In this document: positions 12,370-21,880 of the stretch, piece by piece | Layout: every line of letters starts with the position of its first letter | Numbering within the stretch: the first letter of the stretch is position 1 | Source: a virus | Reading direction: 5' to 3' (one strand) | Virus record (IMG/VR): IMGVR_UViG_3300042456_000571 | Span: 1 to 35,556 of that record | DNA length: 35,556 bases | Position numbers and translations under genes: made by a program | The notes under the pieces: generated by a model | Database searches by the model: none | The model's input: the letters and a program-made list of their open reading frames with translations, nothing else | Told to the model about the DNA's origin: nothing

Positions 12370-12647
12370 TACAAAAAGGACCAAATTACTATCGCCAAAT
12401 AATAAAGGCATTGGAACGCTTACAGAAAGCTCATCCCACATATAATATAGGTAGACATATAGCTACTGCATTAGATGGATATACAGATGTATGGGGAGTT
12501 ACTGATAAAGAGTTTCTTTTTGCTTTACAGAAGTATGAAATAGAATTGAACATGGATTATAGCCATGTAGATGAAGAGGAAATAGAAGACATCATTAAAG
12601 ATGGCATGAATTTGGAGAGATTATTCCTTGATGAAGAGGAAGATTAA
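12366..12647 (+). CDS. Unknown protein (93 aa)
   Basis: I do not recognise this protein. It has a helical front half (YYRQIIKALERLQKAHPTYN, then GRHIATALDGYTDVWGVTDK) and an acidic end (EEEIEDIIKDGMNLERLFLDEEED). It overlaps the preceding gene by four bases and lies 23 bases before the next. No motif suggests a role. Confidence 0.75.
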   Translation: MIQKGPNYYRQIIKALERLQKAHPTYNIGRHIATALDGYTDVWGVTDKEFLFALQKYEIELNMDYSHVDEEEIEDIIKDGMNLERLFLDEEED

Positions 12648-12670
12648 TAATAACAAAGACTAACTACATA

Positions 12671-13003
12671 ATGGCAGTAAAAAAGAACACATATGTTTCT
12701 GCAGAACTAGATTGGGCTGAAGAACAATTAGCTTCATGGAAACAATACGTTGATGCTAATCCTTTACATGAACTTAAGGATAGGATAGAATGGAAGCCTA
12801 CAGCTAAAGGAGGAATGTTACCTATGGTGATTGCAAGCATTGAATCACAAGGTAAGTTTGTACAGGAAACAATGAAGAACTATCTAGCTTTATTAGAGCA
12901 AGTAGATAAGTTACGTGAGAAAGAAGATGCTAAGAAGATTGAGACAAGAGGTGGTGCAGAGTTAGGCTCTATGGCAGAAGACTTCTTAAAAGGTAGAGGA
13001 TAA
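12671..13003 (+). CDS. Small helical protein before TerL; possible small terminase
   Basis: The 110-residue product is helical: ELDWAEEQLASWKQYVDANP, a Lys/Glu-rich coiled-coil near 75-100 (ENYLALLEQVDKLREKEDAKK-like composition), and a charged tail. It lies directly upstream of the large terminase subunit and its stop overlaps the TerL start as TAATG. Small terminase subunits are usually found there and are helical DNA-binding oligomers. crAss-like phages have no well-recognised small terminase, so this is a positional candidate only. Confidence 0.75.
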   Translation: MAVKKNTYVSAELDWAEEQLASWKQYVDANPLHELKDRIEWKPTAKGGMLPMVIASIESQGKFVQETMKNYLALLEQVDKLREKEDAKKIETRGGAELGSMAEDFLKGRG

Positions 13004-15024
13004 TGGATTTACAAACTATAGAATATAAGGATTGGTTTATCAATCAAAAGCGTATACCAGATGAAACATCTGAAGAGTATAGAGCATTCTTTAATTTTCA
13101 TAAAGAGCTTTGTATGAATGGCTGTATGATGGATGGACAATACATCAATCCATTTCTATATTGGCACTTAAACATATGGCATACAGAGGTTGATACTATA
13201 GATGAGTATGGAAGAATCAACCAGAAGTATGCAAACCCATTATTACGTGATAATGAATGGTTGGTTACAAACGAAATAGACAGGGCTCACAAGGAGAAAA
13301 AAGGCTTGGTGATACTTGGTATTAGACGTTTTGCTAAGTCTGTAATAGAGGCCTCCTATATAGGTCAAGGAGCAACGTTTGATGAGAATAGTCAGAACAT
13401 TATTGCAGGACTGAATGCTCCTGATATAAAGCTGATTACAGATAAGATTGATAAAGGTTTAAATTTCCTACCAAAAGCTTGGAGATGGCAGAGAGTTGAA
13501 GATAACTGGGCCAAACAAGTAACATTAGGTATTAAAACCAAAGCAGGAGAGAGAATACCCTTCTCTCAGATTCTTATTAGAAACTTAGATGGTGGTAACA
13601 ATGAAGAGGCTATTGCAGGATCAAAACCTCGTAGACTTATTATTGATGAGATAGGTAAGGGAAGTTTCTTACGTGGTCTTCAAGCTGCTATCCCTGGTTT
13701 TACAACACCATTTGGTTGGGGATGTTCTCCAATTCTAACTGGTACAGGTGGAGATATGAAGATGTTCATGGATGCAAAGAGCTTAATGTTCGATGTAGAA
13801 AATTTCAACTTCCTAGAATACAATAATGCAAAGGATGATAAGAGAGTGCATGGGTTATTCATATCACATAAGTATAGAATGGAAGCTAAAGAAGAAAGTT
13901 CTTTAGGTGAGTTCTTAGAAAAACCAGCAGGAAGTTCACTATACCAAGTGAAGATGATGGTGTCTAATGAAGATAAGGCTACAGAGATTACCAATTCTAA
14001 TCTAGAAAGACTTAAGAAAGCTGGAGATAGAATGGCCTATCTGAAAGAGAAGATGTACTACCCACAAGAAGTGGATGACATATTCTTGAATGAAGATACA
14101 AACATATTTGATATTGATGCAGCTAAACGTCAGAAAGCCAGACTGTTAATGCAAGAAAGAACAGGAACACCTGTTATTCTTTATGATGATGGTCAAGGAG
14201 TGAAACATGAGTTTACAGACAAGCTTCCTATATCAAACTTTCCATTAAAGAATACAGATCAAAAAGATGCTCCTGTAGTGATATATGAGTTTCCAATTGA
14301 AGCTCCTCCATATGGATTATATGTTGCAGGAATTGACCCTTATAGACAAGGTAAGTCTGCATACTCAAGTTCATTAGGATCTGTCTATATATACAAACGT
14401 ATGCATGCTATTTCTGGAGAGAAGTATCAAGATATGTTTGTAGCTAGTTATTGTGCTAGACCAGATAAGAAAGAAACATGGGAAGAACAAGCTCGTTATC
14501 TTATTAAGTATTACAATGCTAGGGCCCTATGTGAGAATGATGAAATCTCATTCATTGACTATATGATAGCTAAAGGAGATGCTCATTACTTAGAGAGACA
14601 ACCAGATTGGTTAAAAGAAATAGTTCCAAATACTACCGTAAGACGTGACTATGGGATACATAGATCTTCTGAGAAAATACGAGACTTCTTACATGGATGT
14701 CTTAAAAAGTATTCAGAAGAAGTGATACATACAGAAAAGGATGATGATGGAAACATTAAGTCTGAAACAAAAGGTATGGCTAAGATATTTGATCCTGTTC
14801 TATTAGAAGAAATGATCCAGTATAATGAGCAAGGTAACTTTGACCGTATCATTGCTGCAGAGCTTGCAATAGCTCTTGCTATGAAACTAGATCCTATAAT
14901 GGGTAAAATAGGAGGAGAGCAAGATGTAAGAATACAATCAATGTTCACTAAGAACAAAAAGAATACTCTGTTTACAGAAAGCAGATCAATGTTTAACACA
15001 CCAAAAAATAAATTGTTTAGATAA
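13003..15024 (+). CDS. terL: Large terminase subunit (TerL)
   Basis: The 673-residue product is the DNA-packaging motor: an ATPase followed by a nuclease. The ATPase shows a Walker-A-like loop GIRRFAKS (106-113, lacking the usual GK), Walker B RRLIIDEIG (210-218) and the coupling motif LTGTGGD (245-251). The nuclease starts near YVAGIDPYRQG (440-450, first catalytic Asp445), has a second acidic stretch LCENDEISFIDY (509-520) and a later acid near 630. The size matches crAss-like TerL proteins. It overlaps the portal gene by one base (TAATG) and packages into the portal encoded next. The loop form KS in place of GKS is unusual, but terminases vary here. Confidence 0.95.
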   Translation: MDLQTIEYKDWFINQKRIPDETSEEYRAFFNFHKELCMNGCMMDGQYINPFLYWHLNIWHTEVDTIDEYGRINQKYANPLLRDNEWLVTNEIDRAHKEKKGLVILGIRRFAKSVIEASYIGQGATFDENSQNIIAGLNAPDIKLITDKIDKGLNFLPKAWRWQRVEDNWAKQVTLGIKTKAGERIPFSQILIRNLDGGNNEEAIAGSKPRRLIIDEIGKGSFLRGLQAAIPGFTTPFGWGCSPILTGTGGDMKMFMDAKSLMFDVENFNFLEYNNAKDDKRVHGLFISHKYRMEAKEESSLGEFLEKPAGSSLYQVKMMVSNEDKATEITNSNLERLKKAGDRMAYLKEKMYYPQEVDDIFLNEDTNIFDIDAAKRQKARLLMQERTGTPVILYDDGQGVKHEFTDKLPISNFPLKNTDQKDAPVVIYEFPIEAPPYGLYVAGIDPYRQGKSAYSSSLGSVYIYKRMHAISGEKYQDMFVASYCARPDKKETWEEQARYLIKYYNARALCENDEISFIDYMIAKGDAHYLERQPDWLKEIVPNTTVRRDYGIHRSSEKIRDFLHGCLKKYSEEVIHTEKDDDGNIKSETKGMAKIFDPVLLEEMIQYNEQGNFDRIIAAELAIALAMKLDPIMGKIGGEQDVRIQSMFTKNKKNTLFTESRSMFNTPKNKLFR

Positions 15025-17609
15025 TGGCAATAATTAGATATACAAAAGATGCTACAATTAGATATGCATACTTAAACATCTTTCCAGATCAGTTTAAAAC
15101 TGAGAAGGAGAAGCAAGATGAAAGTTGGATCAAGAATACAATGGACTATTTTTCCAACAAAGCATATGCTGAGTATGTAAAGAATAGAGACACATTTGTT
15201 AAGAATTACGATCTTATGAAAGGAATCTTACGTATGGAAGATTTCTATCAGGAACCAGAGGTGAGAAGTTTTACAGATGTGCTTACAGCAGATCTAGAAC
15301 TTCCTGCTTATGTAAAGATGTATTCTATTATTACCACTCCTGTTAATGAGTTGGTAGGAGAAATATCTAAACGTCCTGATACTTATAGAGTTAAAGCATT
15401 TGATGATGACAGTAAGGCAGAAGAGTTACAGTTTAAAACAGACACATTACAACAATATGTAATTAGTCAAGTTAGACAACAAATTACTGAACAAGCACTT
15501 ATGGCAGGAGAAGAAATTGATCCTGAGCAAGTTGAACAAATGACAATGGAGCAAGTGAAAGAAGAGCTAGATAGCTATACATCTATTGCTGAGAAATGGG
15601 CTAACCATATCCTTACTTGTCAGAAAGCTGAATTCAACATTAAAGAAAAATCTGAAGATGCATTTAGAGATTTATTAATATCTGCTAGAGAATTTTACCA
15701 TATATATGAAGACAACTCGAAACTTGGTTTCAACATCGAAGTGGCTAACCCAAAGAACACTTGGTTTCTTACCACTCCTGATAGAAAGTGGATATCAGAT
15801 CCCACAGGAAGAGCTCAGGGTGCTTATGCAGCTGGGACAGTACAAGTTATGGAGCTTTCGGAGATCATTGAAAGCATACCAGATCTTACAAAAGAGGAAA
15901 TTGACCACTTACGTTCATCGTTGCAAGACTATGGATTAATCAATGTACGTGAATCAAACTTAGGTAATCCAGATGCTATTCCTGGACAAGACTCTGTAAT
16001 GTATGATACATTTGACCCATTAGTTCTTCAGACTCGTATGATCATTGAATCAGAGATGAAAGAAAACAATGATGGACTAAAAGACTTCTTAGGACTAACT
16101 AATAATGTTAGTTCATTTGGTTATAAATATGTTGTTGTGCGTAGCTATTGGATATCTAAAAGAAAGATAGGTAAGCTTATCTATATAGATGAGATGGGTA
16201 ATGAGCAGTCTACATTAGTTGATGAAACTTACAAATCAGGTACTATACCTACACAACAATCATTGGAGTGGGGATGGATTAATGAATGGTATCAAGGAAC
16301 TAAGATTGGTCCAGACATCTATCACATCAAACCATTTAAGTTATTAAACTATTGTCCTATTATAGGTACAACATATGAGGTGAAGAATACAGAGGCTAAA
16401 TCTCTTGTAGATCTTATGAAACCTTTCCAAGTTTTATATAATGTATGTATGAACCAATTATACAAACTTCTAGAGAAAGAGGTTGGTAAGGTTCAACTTA
16501 TGTCATTAAGACATATCCCTATTCCTAAAGATGGAGATGCACAAGATGCTCTTGATATCTGGGAAATGGAAGCACGTAACAGAGGTGTGGTGTTTGTTGA
16601 TGATTCTCCAGAGAACTTAAAATCTCCTAGTTCATTTAACCAATTCTCATCACTTGATCTTACACGTACGCAAGAGATACAATCTCGTTACACATTAGCA
16701 CAACAACTTAAATCTGAGTGTTGGGAACTTGTAGGTATGTCTAGACAACGTATGGGTGACATTTCTGCTTCTGAAAGTGCTACAGGTACTAATGCTGCTA
16801 TGCAACAAAGTTACTCTCAAACAGAGCCTTTATTTATAGCACATGAGTATGTTATGGGACAATTGTATCAAGCTATTATAGATGCTGCATTATATGTAGA
16901 GAGCTCTAAACCAGAAAGTACATTATCATATATTACATCTGAAGGAGAATCTGCATTTGTACAAGTGAATGGAACAGATCTTAAATTTAGAGATCTTAAA
17001 GTGTTCTTAACTAACAGACCTGAAGATACTCAGATGTTTAATGAACTTAGACAACTTTCTCAAGCTGTTATTCAAAATGGTGGCACACTTTATGATGTAA
17101 TAGAACTATACTCTACTAAGTCTATGAGAGAGATGAAGAAAGTATTTAAAGATCTTAGAGACAGACAAGTTTCTCAACAAGATCAACAAATGCAACTTCA
17201 ACAACAAGCACAAGAACAACAAGCTCAGCAAGCACAAGCTGCATTACAACAAGCTGCTCAACTTGCCCAAGAGCAACAAGCTAATGACAATTACCAAAAA
17301 GAACTTGATAGATTATCTAAAGAGAAGATTGCTATTATTCAAGCTACAGGATTTGGTAATGTTGCAAGTGAAGATGTTAACTCTAATACTGTCCCTGATG
17401 TACTTGAAGCTAGCAGATTAGCTAATGATCAAGAATCAGCTGCTAAAGATTATGGATTAAAGATGGCTGACATGGCATCTAAAAATAAACAAGCTGCTGA
17501 TAAAATGTCTATAGAGAAAGAGAAGATACAATTACAAAGAGAAAACATGGCTAATGATTTAGCAGTGGCTAAAGAAAATGCTAAGGGCAGAAATAACAAA
17601 AAAGGTTAA
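15024..17609 (+). CDS. Portal protein
   Basis: The 861-residue product is the dodecameric portal through which DNA enters the head and to which the tail binds. It lies between TerL and the capsid gene, and its length fits the large crAss-like portals. Features seen are a helical acidic insertion near 125-160 (QVRQQITEQALMAGEEIDPE), a clip/stem-like region rich in aromatic residues, and a C-terminal Gln/Ala-rich helix (roughly 715-770, QMQLQQQAQEQQAQQAQ) that probably forms a barrel or tail inside the head. A basic end follows. There is no single catalytic signature, so the call rests on position, size and the Gln-rich barrel. Confidence 0.88.
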   Translation: MAIIRYTKDATIRYAYLNIFPDQFKTEKEKQDESWIKNTMDYFSNKAYAEYVKNRDTFVKNYDLMKGILRMEDFYQEPEVRSFTDVLTADLELPAYVKMYSIITTPVNELVGEISKRPDTYRVKAFDDDSKAEELQFKTDTLQQYVISQVRQQITEQALMAGEEIDPEQVEQMTMEQVKEELDSYTSIAEKWANHILTCQKAEFNIKEKSEDAFRDLLISAREFYHIYEDNSKLGFNIEVANPKNTWFLTTPDRKWISDPTGRAQGAYAAGTVQVMELSEIIESIPDLTKEEIDHLRSSLQDYGLINVRESNLGNPDAIPGQDSVMYDTFDPLVLQTRMIIESEMKENNDGLKDFLGLTNNVSSFGYKYVVVRSYWISKRKIGKLIYIDEMGNEQSTLVDETYKSGTIPTQQSLEWGWINEWYQGTKIGPDIYHIKPFKLLNYCPIIGTTYEVKNTEAKSLVDLMKPFQVLYNVCMNQLYKLLEKEVGKVQLMSLRHIPIPKDGDAQDALDIWEMEARNRGVVFVDDSPENLKSPSSFNQFSSLDLTRTQEIQSRYTLAQQLKSECWELVGMSRQRMGDISASESATGTNAAMQQSYSQTEPLFIAHEYVMGQLYQAIIDAALYVESSKPESTLSYITSEGESAFVQVNGTDLKFRDLKVFLTNRPEDTQMFNELRQLSQAVIQNGGTLYDVIELYSTKSMREMKKVFKDLRDRQVSQQDQQMQLQQQAQEQQAQQAQAALQQAAQLAQEQQANDNYQKELDRLSKEKIAIIQATGFGNVASEDVNSNTVPDVLEASRLANDQESAAKDYGLKMADMASKNKQAADKMSIEKEKIQLQRENMANDLAVAKENAKGRNNKKG

Positions 17610-17616
17610 AAAACTT

Positions 17617-17632
17617 CTCCTCTTCGGAGGAG
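17617..17632. terminator. UUCG hairpin after the portal gene
   Basis: CTCCTC-TTCG-GAGGAG is a perfect 6-bp stem capped by the very stable C(UUCG)G tetraloop. Rightward it is followed by TAAAAAA, not T residues; leftward it is followed by AAGTTTTTT. It may protect or separate rightward mRNA segments, or stop antisense transcription. Confidence 0.55.
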
Positions 17633-17752
17633 TAAAAAATATTAATGCTATATTATCTAGAAAATTGGATCAGTTTGATTCATAACACTTTGATATTAAA
17701 TAGTGTTGTTATACTTTTACATAAATAAAACCAAACATAAATACAACTACAT

Positions 17753-19039
17753 ATGGCTGATAATTTAGAAACTATGGGTAACTTTAGTATCCAAGATACT
17801 ATGGAAATGGGAATGGGTAATCAAGAACTATTAAATGACTTGTTTTCCCCTGAAACATCAACTTCTTCCCCAGAAGATGTAACTCCTATTATTAAAGATG
17901 CAAATGCTCCTGCTGCTCCTGAAGCACCAGAGGTTAAAAAAGGTAAGGATATTGTTCCTCCTAAAAGCGTTGATGGTAAAACAGATGAAGAGAAACTAGA
18001 TGGACAATCAATGATCTCTGACTTCTTAAGTGATGATGAAGATGAAGATGATGATGAAGAAGATACGCCTCCAGCAAAAGCACCAGTAAAGAAAGCTACA
18101 GAAGCTGCTACTGATGATGCAGATGAGGAGGATGATAATGAAAGTAATGAAGGAACACAATTCACTGCTCTTGCAAATGATCTTTATAAATTAGGTGTAT
18201 TCACTGATGAGGATGAAGATCAAGGACCAATAACCACTGCAGAAGACTTTTTAGAAAGATTCAATGCTGAAAAGAAAAAAGGTGCTGCAGAAATAGTTGA
18301 AAATTTCATAGGGCAATTTGGTGAAGATTACCAAGAAGCTTTTGATGCCATATTTGTAAAAGGAGTTAATCCAAAAGATTACTTCGGTACATATAACCAA
18401 GTTGTAAACTTCGCTGAGATGGATCTTTCTGATGAAGGTAATCAAGTGAGAATAATGAAACAAGCTCTGGCAAATCAAGGATTTGATTCAGAAGATATAG
18501 AAACAGAAGTTGAAAGACTTAAAAACTATGGTGACTTAGAAAGCGTAGCTACTAAACATCACAAAGTGCTGGTTAAAAAAGAAGCAGCTAAATTGCAACA
18601 AATGGAAGCTAAGGCTGAACAAGAGTTACAACAAAAACAAGCTGTTAAAAATCAGTATATAAATAACGTACAATCCATCTTACAAGATAAGGTGAAATCA
18701 AAAGAGTTTGATGGGATTCCTATCAATCCAAAATTAGCAACAGAACTACAAGACTTCTTATTAGTTGACAAGTGGAAAACTCCTACAGGAGAAACCCTTA
18801 CAGACTTTGATCGTGCTATCCTGGATATGAAGAGACCAGAGAACCATGAGATGAAAGTAAAGGTTGGACTTCTTTTAAAAATGTTAGAGAAAGATCCTAC
18901 ATTATCAACTATACAAAGAACAGGTGTGACTAAAAAGTCTAACCAATTGTTCGGAGAAGTTGCAAGACAAGTAACTAAAGCTAAAACAGCTTCAGCTACT
19001 GGTAGTTCAAAAGCTAACCCTAGTTCATGGTTCTTATAA
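17753..19039 (+). CDS. Putative scaffolding protein of the capsid
   Basis: The 428-residue product is highly acidic, with a DDEDEDDDEEDT-rich segment near 98-112 and EEDDNESNEG soon after, then coiled-coil-like helices (KKEAAKLQQMEAKAEQELQQ, near 275-300). It lies between portal and major capsid genes, where tailed phages place the scaffold or scaffold-protease. Charge, helices and position all fit a scaffold. There is no serine protease signature. Homologous genes occur at this place in crAss-like genomes. Confidence 0.7.
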   Translation: MADNLETMGNFSIQDTMEMGMGNQELLNDLFSPETSTSSPEDVTPIIKDANAPAAPEAPEVKKGKDIVPPKSVDGKTDEEKLDGQSMISDFLSDDEDEDDDEEDTPPAKAPVKKATEAATDDADEEDDNESNEGTQFTALANDLYKLGVFTDEDEDQGPITTAEDFLERFNAEKKKGAAEIVENFIGQFGEDYQEAFDAIFVKGVNPKDYFGTYNQVVNFAEMDLSDEGNQVRIMKQALANQGFDSEDIETEVERLKNYGDLESVATKHHKVLVKKEAAKLQQMEAKAEQELQQKQAVKNQYINNVQSILQDKVKSKEFDGIPINPKLATELQDFLLVDKWKTPTGETLTDFDRAILDMKRPENHEMKVKVGLLLKMLEKDPTLSTIQRTGVTKKSNQLFGEVARQVTKAKTASATGSSKANPSSWFL

Positions 19040-19074
19040 CAAAAATTAATAATTAACAAAAAAAACGAATAACA

Positions 19075-20637
19075 ATGGCAATTCAAACAATCCCAGGGTT
19101 AACAGGTTTTACTTATGCTCGTGTAGCGTCTATGGACAAACGTGCTGTTGGAAAACTTACAGACTCAAATCACTTGGAAAGTTTTCACTCTACTGAGCCT
19201 GCTGATTATGACAAGAAAATCATTTCTTTATATACTCAAAGCTCATTGTACAGTAATGACTTTTTAGACATGATCAACAAAAGCACACCTTATTACATTG
19301 ATAATAATAGTGATGCATGGAAATGGCAAGTAGCTGTTCCTTACAAATTCCCAAAAATTATTGACATCCCTGCTTCTACGCAAGATTTAATCGCTGCTGG
19401 TAAAACAGGTATTGATGGTCAAGAATTTTCTTTAGTATTAGATACTAATGAATTCTCTAAAAACGCAATCGTTTCTGTAGGTACACGTCAGTATGGTCCT
19501 AGATTCTATGTAATCAAAGATCCTGTGCCTTGGAATATGGGTTACTTGTATTCATTTACATTAGTGACTGATAATCCAACAGTTGATTTCGTAAACCCTA
19601 TCTTCTTACAATATGGAGTTGAACTAGAATTAGTTGATGCTGCTATTGGTGAGTTCGATCAAGACTTATTAGGTCTTCCAAGATTAGGTGAGCAAATCAC
19701 TATGTTCGAATCTTTAGGTTCTGCATATGGATATGAGCACAAAATCACAGAATGGGCTGATGACAAAATGATGAGAGATTCTTCTGGTAAACCATTAGAT
19801 ATCTTAGTGTATGCTCCACAAAGAAGAAACCAATTACCTTTAACTCGTAATGATGTTAAATGGGAACCATTCATTGAGTTCTGGATGCGTAAGTCTATGT
19901 TAGAATTAAAAGTTAAACGTATGATCTGGGCTAAACCAGGTACAGTTAAAACTAACGGTTCTAAACAAGAATTAAAACGTACATCTGCTGGTGTTTACCA
20001 CAGAATGAGAAACAATGGTAACTTAGTACAATACAATAGAGGTGAATTCTCTGCTAACTTAATCCGTTCTGTATTTGGAGATTTATTCTACAGAAGAGTG
20101 GATGTGAAAGATAGACGAGTTAAAATGTATACTAATGAGGCTGGATTCGATGTATTCCAACAAGCTCTTAAAACAGATGCATTAAATTCTGGTCTTACTT
20201 TCATGGCTGATTCTGGAAACAGATATATGCAAGGAGAAGGACAACACATCACTTACAACTTTGCATTTGATGCAATGGTAACTCGTGAGACTGGACGTGT
20301 TGAATTGATTCACTTAAAAGAATTAGATTTACCACAAACTAACTTAGAGTTTGGACAAAACAAAAAATCTACTCCAGTATTTATGGTGTTTGATGTTTCT
20401 CCAATGTCTGATGGTTCAATGGTAAACAACATTAGAGAAGTACGTATGAAAGGTGCTCCTTCTATGACATGGGGTTATATTGATGGTACTCGTCACCACT
20501 TAGGTTTTGCTAAATCTCAAGGTATGAGTTCTGCTAACAAATTCCCAGGATACGAAATCTGGATGAAAGACAGATGTGATGTATTTATTGAAGATCTTTC
20601 TAGAACTGTGTTGATCGAGGAAATCCCACAATTCTAA
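19075..20637 (+). CDS. Major capsid protein
   Basis: The 520-residue product lies just downstream of the putative scaffold and has the size of crAss-like major capsid proteins (about 490-520). It has a long aromatic and charged N-arm, repeated beta-rich stretches (FYVIKDPVPWNMGYLYSFTL) and a C-terminal part with the phrase KSQGMSSANKFPGYEIWMKD, consistent with an HK97-type shell protein. Codons differ from neighbours in using more GTT, TTA and CGT and its start has an A-rich leader, as expected for a highly expressed gene. Fold cannot be proven by eye. Confidence 0.88.
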   Translation: MAIQTIPGLTGFTYARVASMDKRAVGKLTDSNHLESFHSTEPADYDKKIISLYTQSSLYSNDFLDMINKSTPYYIDNNSDAWKWQVAVPYKFPKIIDIPASTQDLIAAGKTGIDGQEFSLVLDTNEFSKNAIVSVGTRQYGPRFYVIKDPVPWNMGYLYSFTLVTDNPTVDFVNPIFLQYGVELELVDAAIGEFDQDLLGLPRLGEQITMFESLGSAYGYEHKITEWADDKMMRDSSGKPLDILVYAPQRRNQLPLTRNDVKWEPFIEFWMRKSMLELKVKRMIWAKPGTVKTNGSKQELKRTSAGVYHRMRNNGNLVQYNRGEFSANLIRSVFGDLFYRRVDVKDRRVKMYTNEAGFDVFQQALKTDALNSGLTFMADSGNRYMQGEGQHITYNFAFDAMVTRETGRVELIHLKELDLPQTNLEFGQNKKSTPVFMVFDVSPMSDGSMVNNIREVRMKGAPSMTWGYIDGTRHHLGFAKSQGMSSANKFPGYEIWMKDRCDVFIEDLSRTVLIEEIPQF

Positions 20638-20649
20638 TAATAAAATTCC

Positions 20650-20850
20650 GAGATGAGTCCCCTCACCTCCTCTCCCTCCCAGAGGGGATGATTCTCAACC
20701 CTAGTGCCCAACTAAGCATTTGCCTTAGCACCTGCACTTAAAAAAAAGATTCTGCTTAGTAAAGCCTCTTGCATAGCAATGTAACTAAGTGAAAGAGTGA
20801 TGGATTGGGGTGTCCCTGGTCGCATATCCCTTCAATGGGAACACTCTGCT
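20650..20850 (+). ncRNA. Candidate structured RNA after the capsid gene
   Basis: This 200-base stretch between capsid and the next gene folds into several elements. A long hairpin (20650-20696) has GAGA / TCTC, an internal region UGAG / UGAU that can form U-U, G-A, A-G and G-U pairs, and TCCCCTC / GAGGGGA. Its 17-base loop shows ACCTCCT, part of a TCACCTCCT (20663-20671) identical to the 16S rRNA 3' end. A second stem is ACTAAGCA (20711-20718) / TGCTTAGT (20753-20760). A third is AGAGTG (20794) / CACTCT (20842) or GTGTCCC / GGGAACAC. No open frame fits. Possible roles are an mRNA stabiliser, a regulatory sRNA, or a translation control element. Confidence 0.6.
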
Positions 20851-20882
20851 AATTAAACCAAACATTATTAAATAACTACATT

Positions 20883-21851
20883 ATGGGTAAAACAGGCAAA
20901 ATCTCTACGATAAAACGTGAGTATAACAGTTCTCAACTGCAAACAATGGACAGTGGACTAGCACAAAAAGGATTCACAAGAATTCCTGGAACAGGAGTAT
21001 TCAAATATCCTTATAAAGAATTAGATGGTAAATACAGAACAGGACTTGATCCAGATTCTGCATATATCAGAAGAATCCAAGATCCTACTGAAAAAGAATT
21101 AGAAATTGAAAGAGTTACAGCTCTTAAAGCAAAACTTGAAAATGAATTAGGTGATATTGATTTAGGACCTCGTTCTTCATTTTGGAACTATGGACTTTCT
21201 ACTTCTACAGATGATCAAACACACGTACAACCAGTTAAGTTATTAGATGGTGATAATTACTTTGACCTATCAATTCCTTTTCAAGAGATAGCCTTTTCAT
21301 GGTTAAGAGTACATCCAACTATTGCATCTTCTCACCAAGCATGGGAAAGAGGAGAATATCCAGCAGAAACACAATTTTATGTTGTTGATGATGAGATTGA
21401 AAATGCAGTGATCTACAAGAAAAAACAATTGATTAACAAAGCTATTGTTAAGTTTGATAGTATGACTCCTGAGAAGAAACGTAAAGTTGCAAGACTTTTA
21501 GGACTTCCAGTTACAGAAGATACTAAAGAGGAAGTTGTTTATAATCAAGTAGATAACACTTTAAAACAAACAGAATTCAAGAATGGTAAATATTCAGGAT
21601 TGAATCCAGTTGAAGTGTTCAATAGATTTGCTGACATGAAAGAAGATTTACTCCATATACAAGATTTAATTAAACAAGCGATTGCACATTCAGTTTACCG
21701 AATTAAAGGAAATGGTAAAATTTACGAAGGTGAATTTGAAATAGCTAAAGATGAACAAGATTTAATTAAATTCCTTGCTGATGATGATAACCAAGATGAG
21801 TTATTAGTATTAGAAGGCAAATTGAAAACTAAAAAACTAGCTTCTATTTAA
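20883..21851 (+). CDS. Conserved crAss-type virion protein after the capsid gene
   Basis: The 322-residue product has a basic, flexible N-terminus (MGKTGKISTIKREYNSS), a middle with aromatic beta-like segments (SFWNYGLSTSTDDQTH and NYFDLSIPFQEIAFSWL), a helical basic segment near 195-215 (EKKRKVARLLGLPVTEDTKE), and a C-terminal helical part. The same kind of gene follows the capsid gene in crAss-like phages and is presumed structural, perhaps an auxiliary capsid protein or ejected cargo. No domain name can be supported. Its last codons form one arm of a terminator hairpin. Confidence 0.75.
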   Translation: MGKTGKISTIKREYNSSQLQTMDSGLAQKGFTRIPGTGVFKYPYKELDGKYRTGLDPDSAYIRRIQDPTEKELEIERVTALKAKLENELGDIDLGPRSSFWNYGLSTSTDDQTHVQPVKLLDGDNYFDLSIPFQEIAFSWLRVHPTIASSHQAWERGEYPAETQFYVVDDEIENAVIYKKKQLINKAIVKFDSMTPEKKRKVARLLGLPVTEDTKEEVVYNQVDNTLKQTEFKNGKYSGLNPVEVFNRFADMKEDLLHIQDLIKQAIAHSVYRIKGNGKIYEGEFEIAKDEQDLIKFLADDDNQDELLVLEGKLKTKKLASI

Positions 21852-21864
21852 GGGGCTAGTTTTT
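21832..21864 (+). terminator. Terminator-like hairpin overlapping the stop codon
   Basis: A perfect 10-bp stem AAAAACTAGC / GCTAGTTTTT with a 13-base loop contains the stop codon of the preceding gene in the loop. The 3' arm ends in T5. It probably reduces read-through into the next gene. Confidence 0.65.
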
Positions 21865-21880
21865 AAAAATATAAAAGAAT

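Noticed and set aside
20650-20700. Hammerhead ribozyme (from the phrase GATGAG)
   Set aside because: The conserved CUGANGA and GAAA core and cleavage site could not be placed around three stems.
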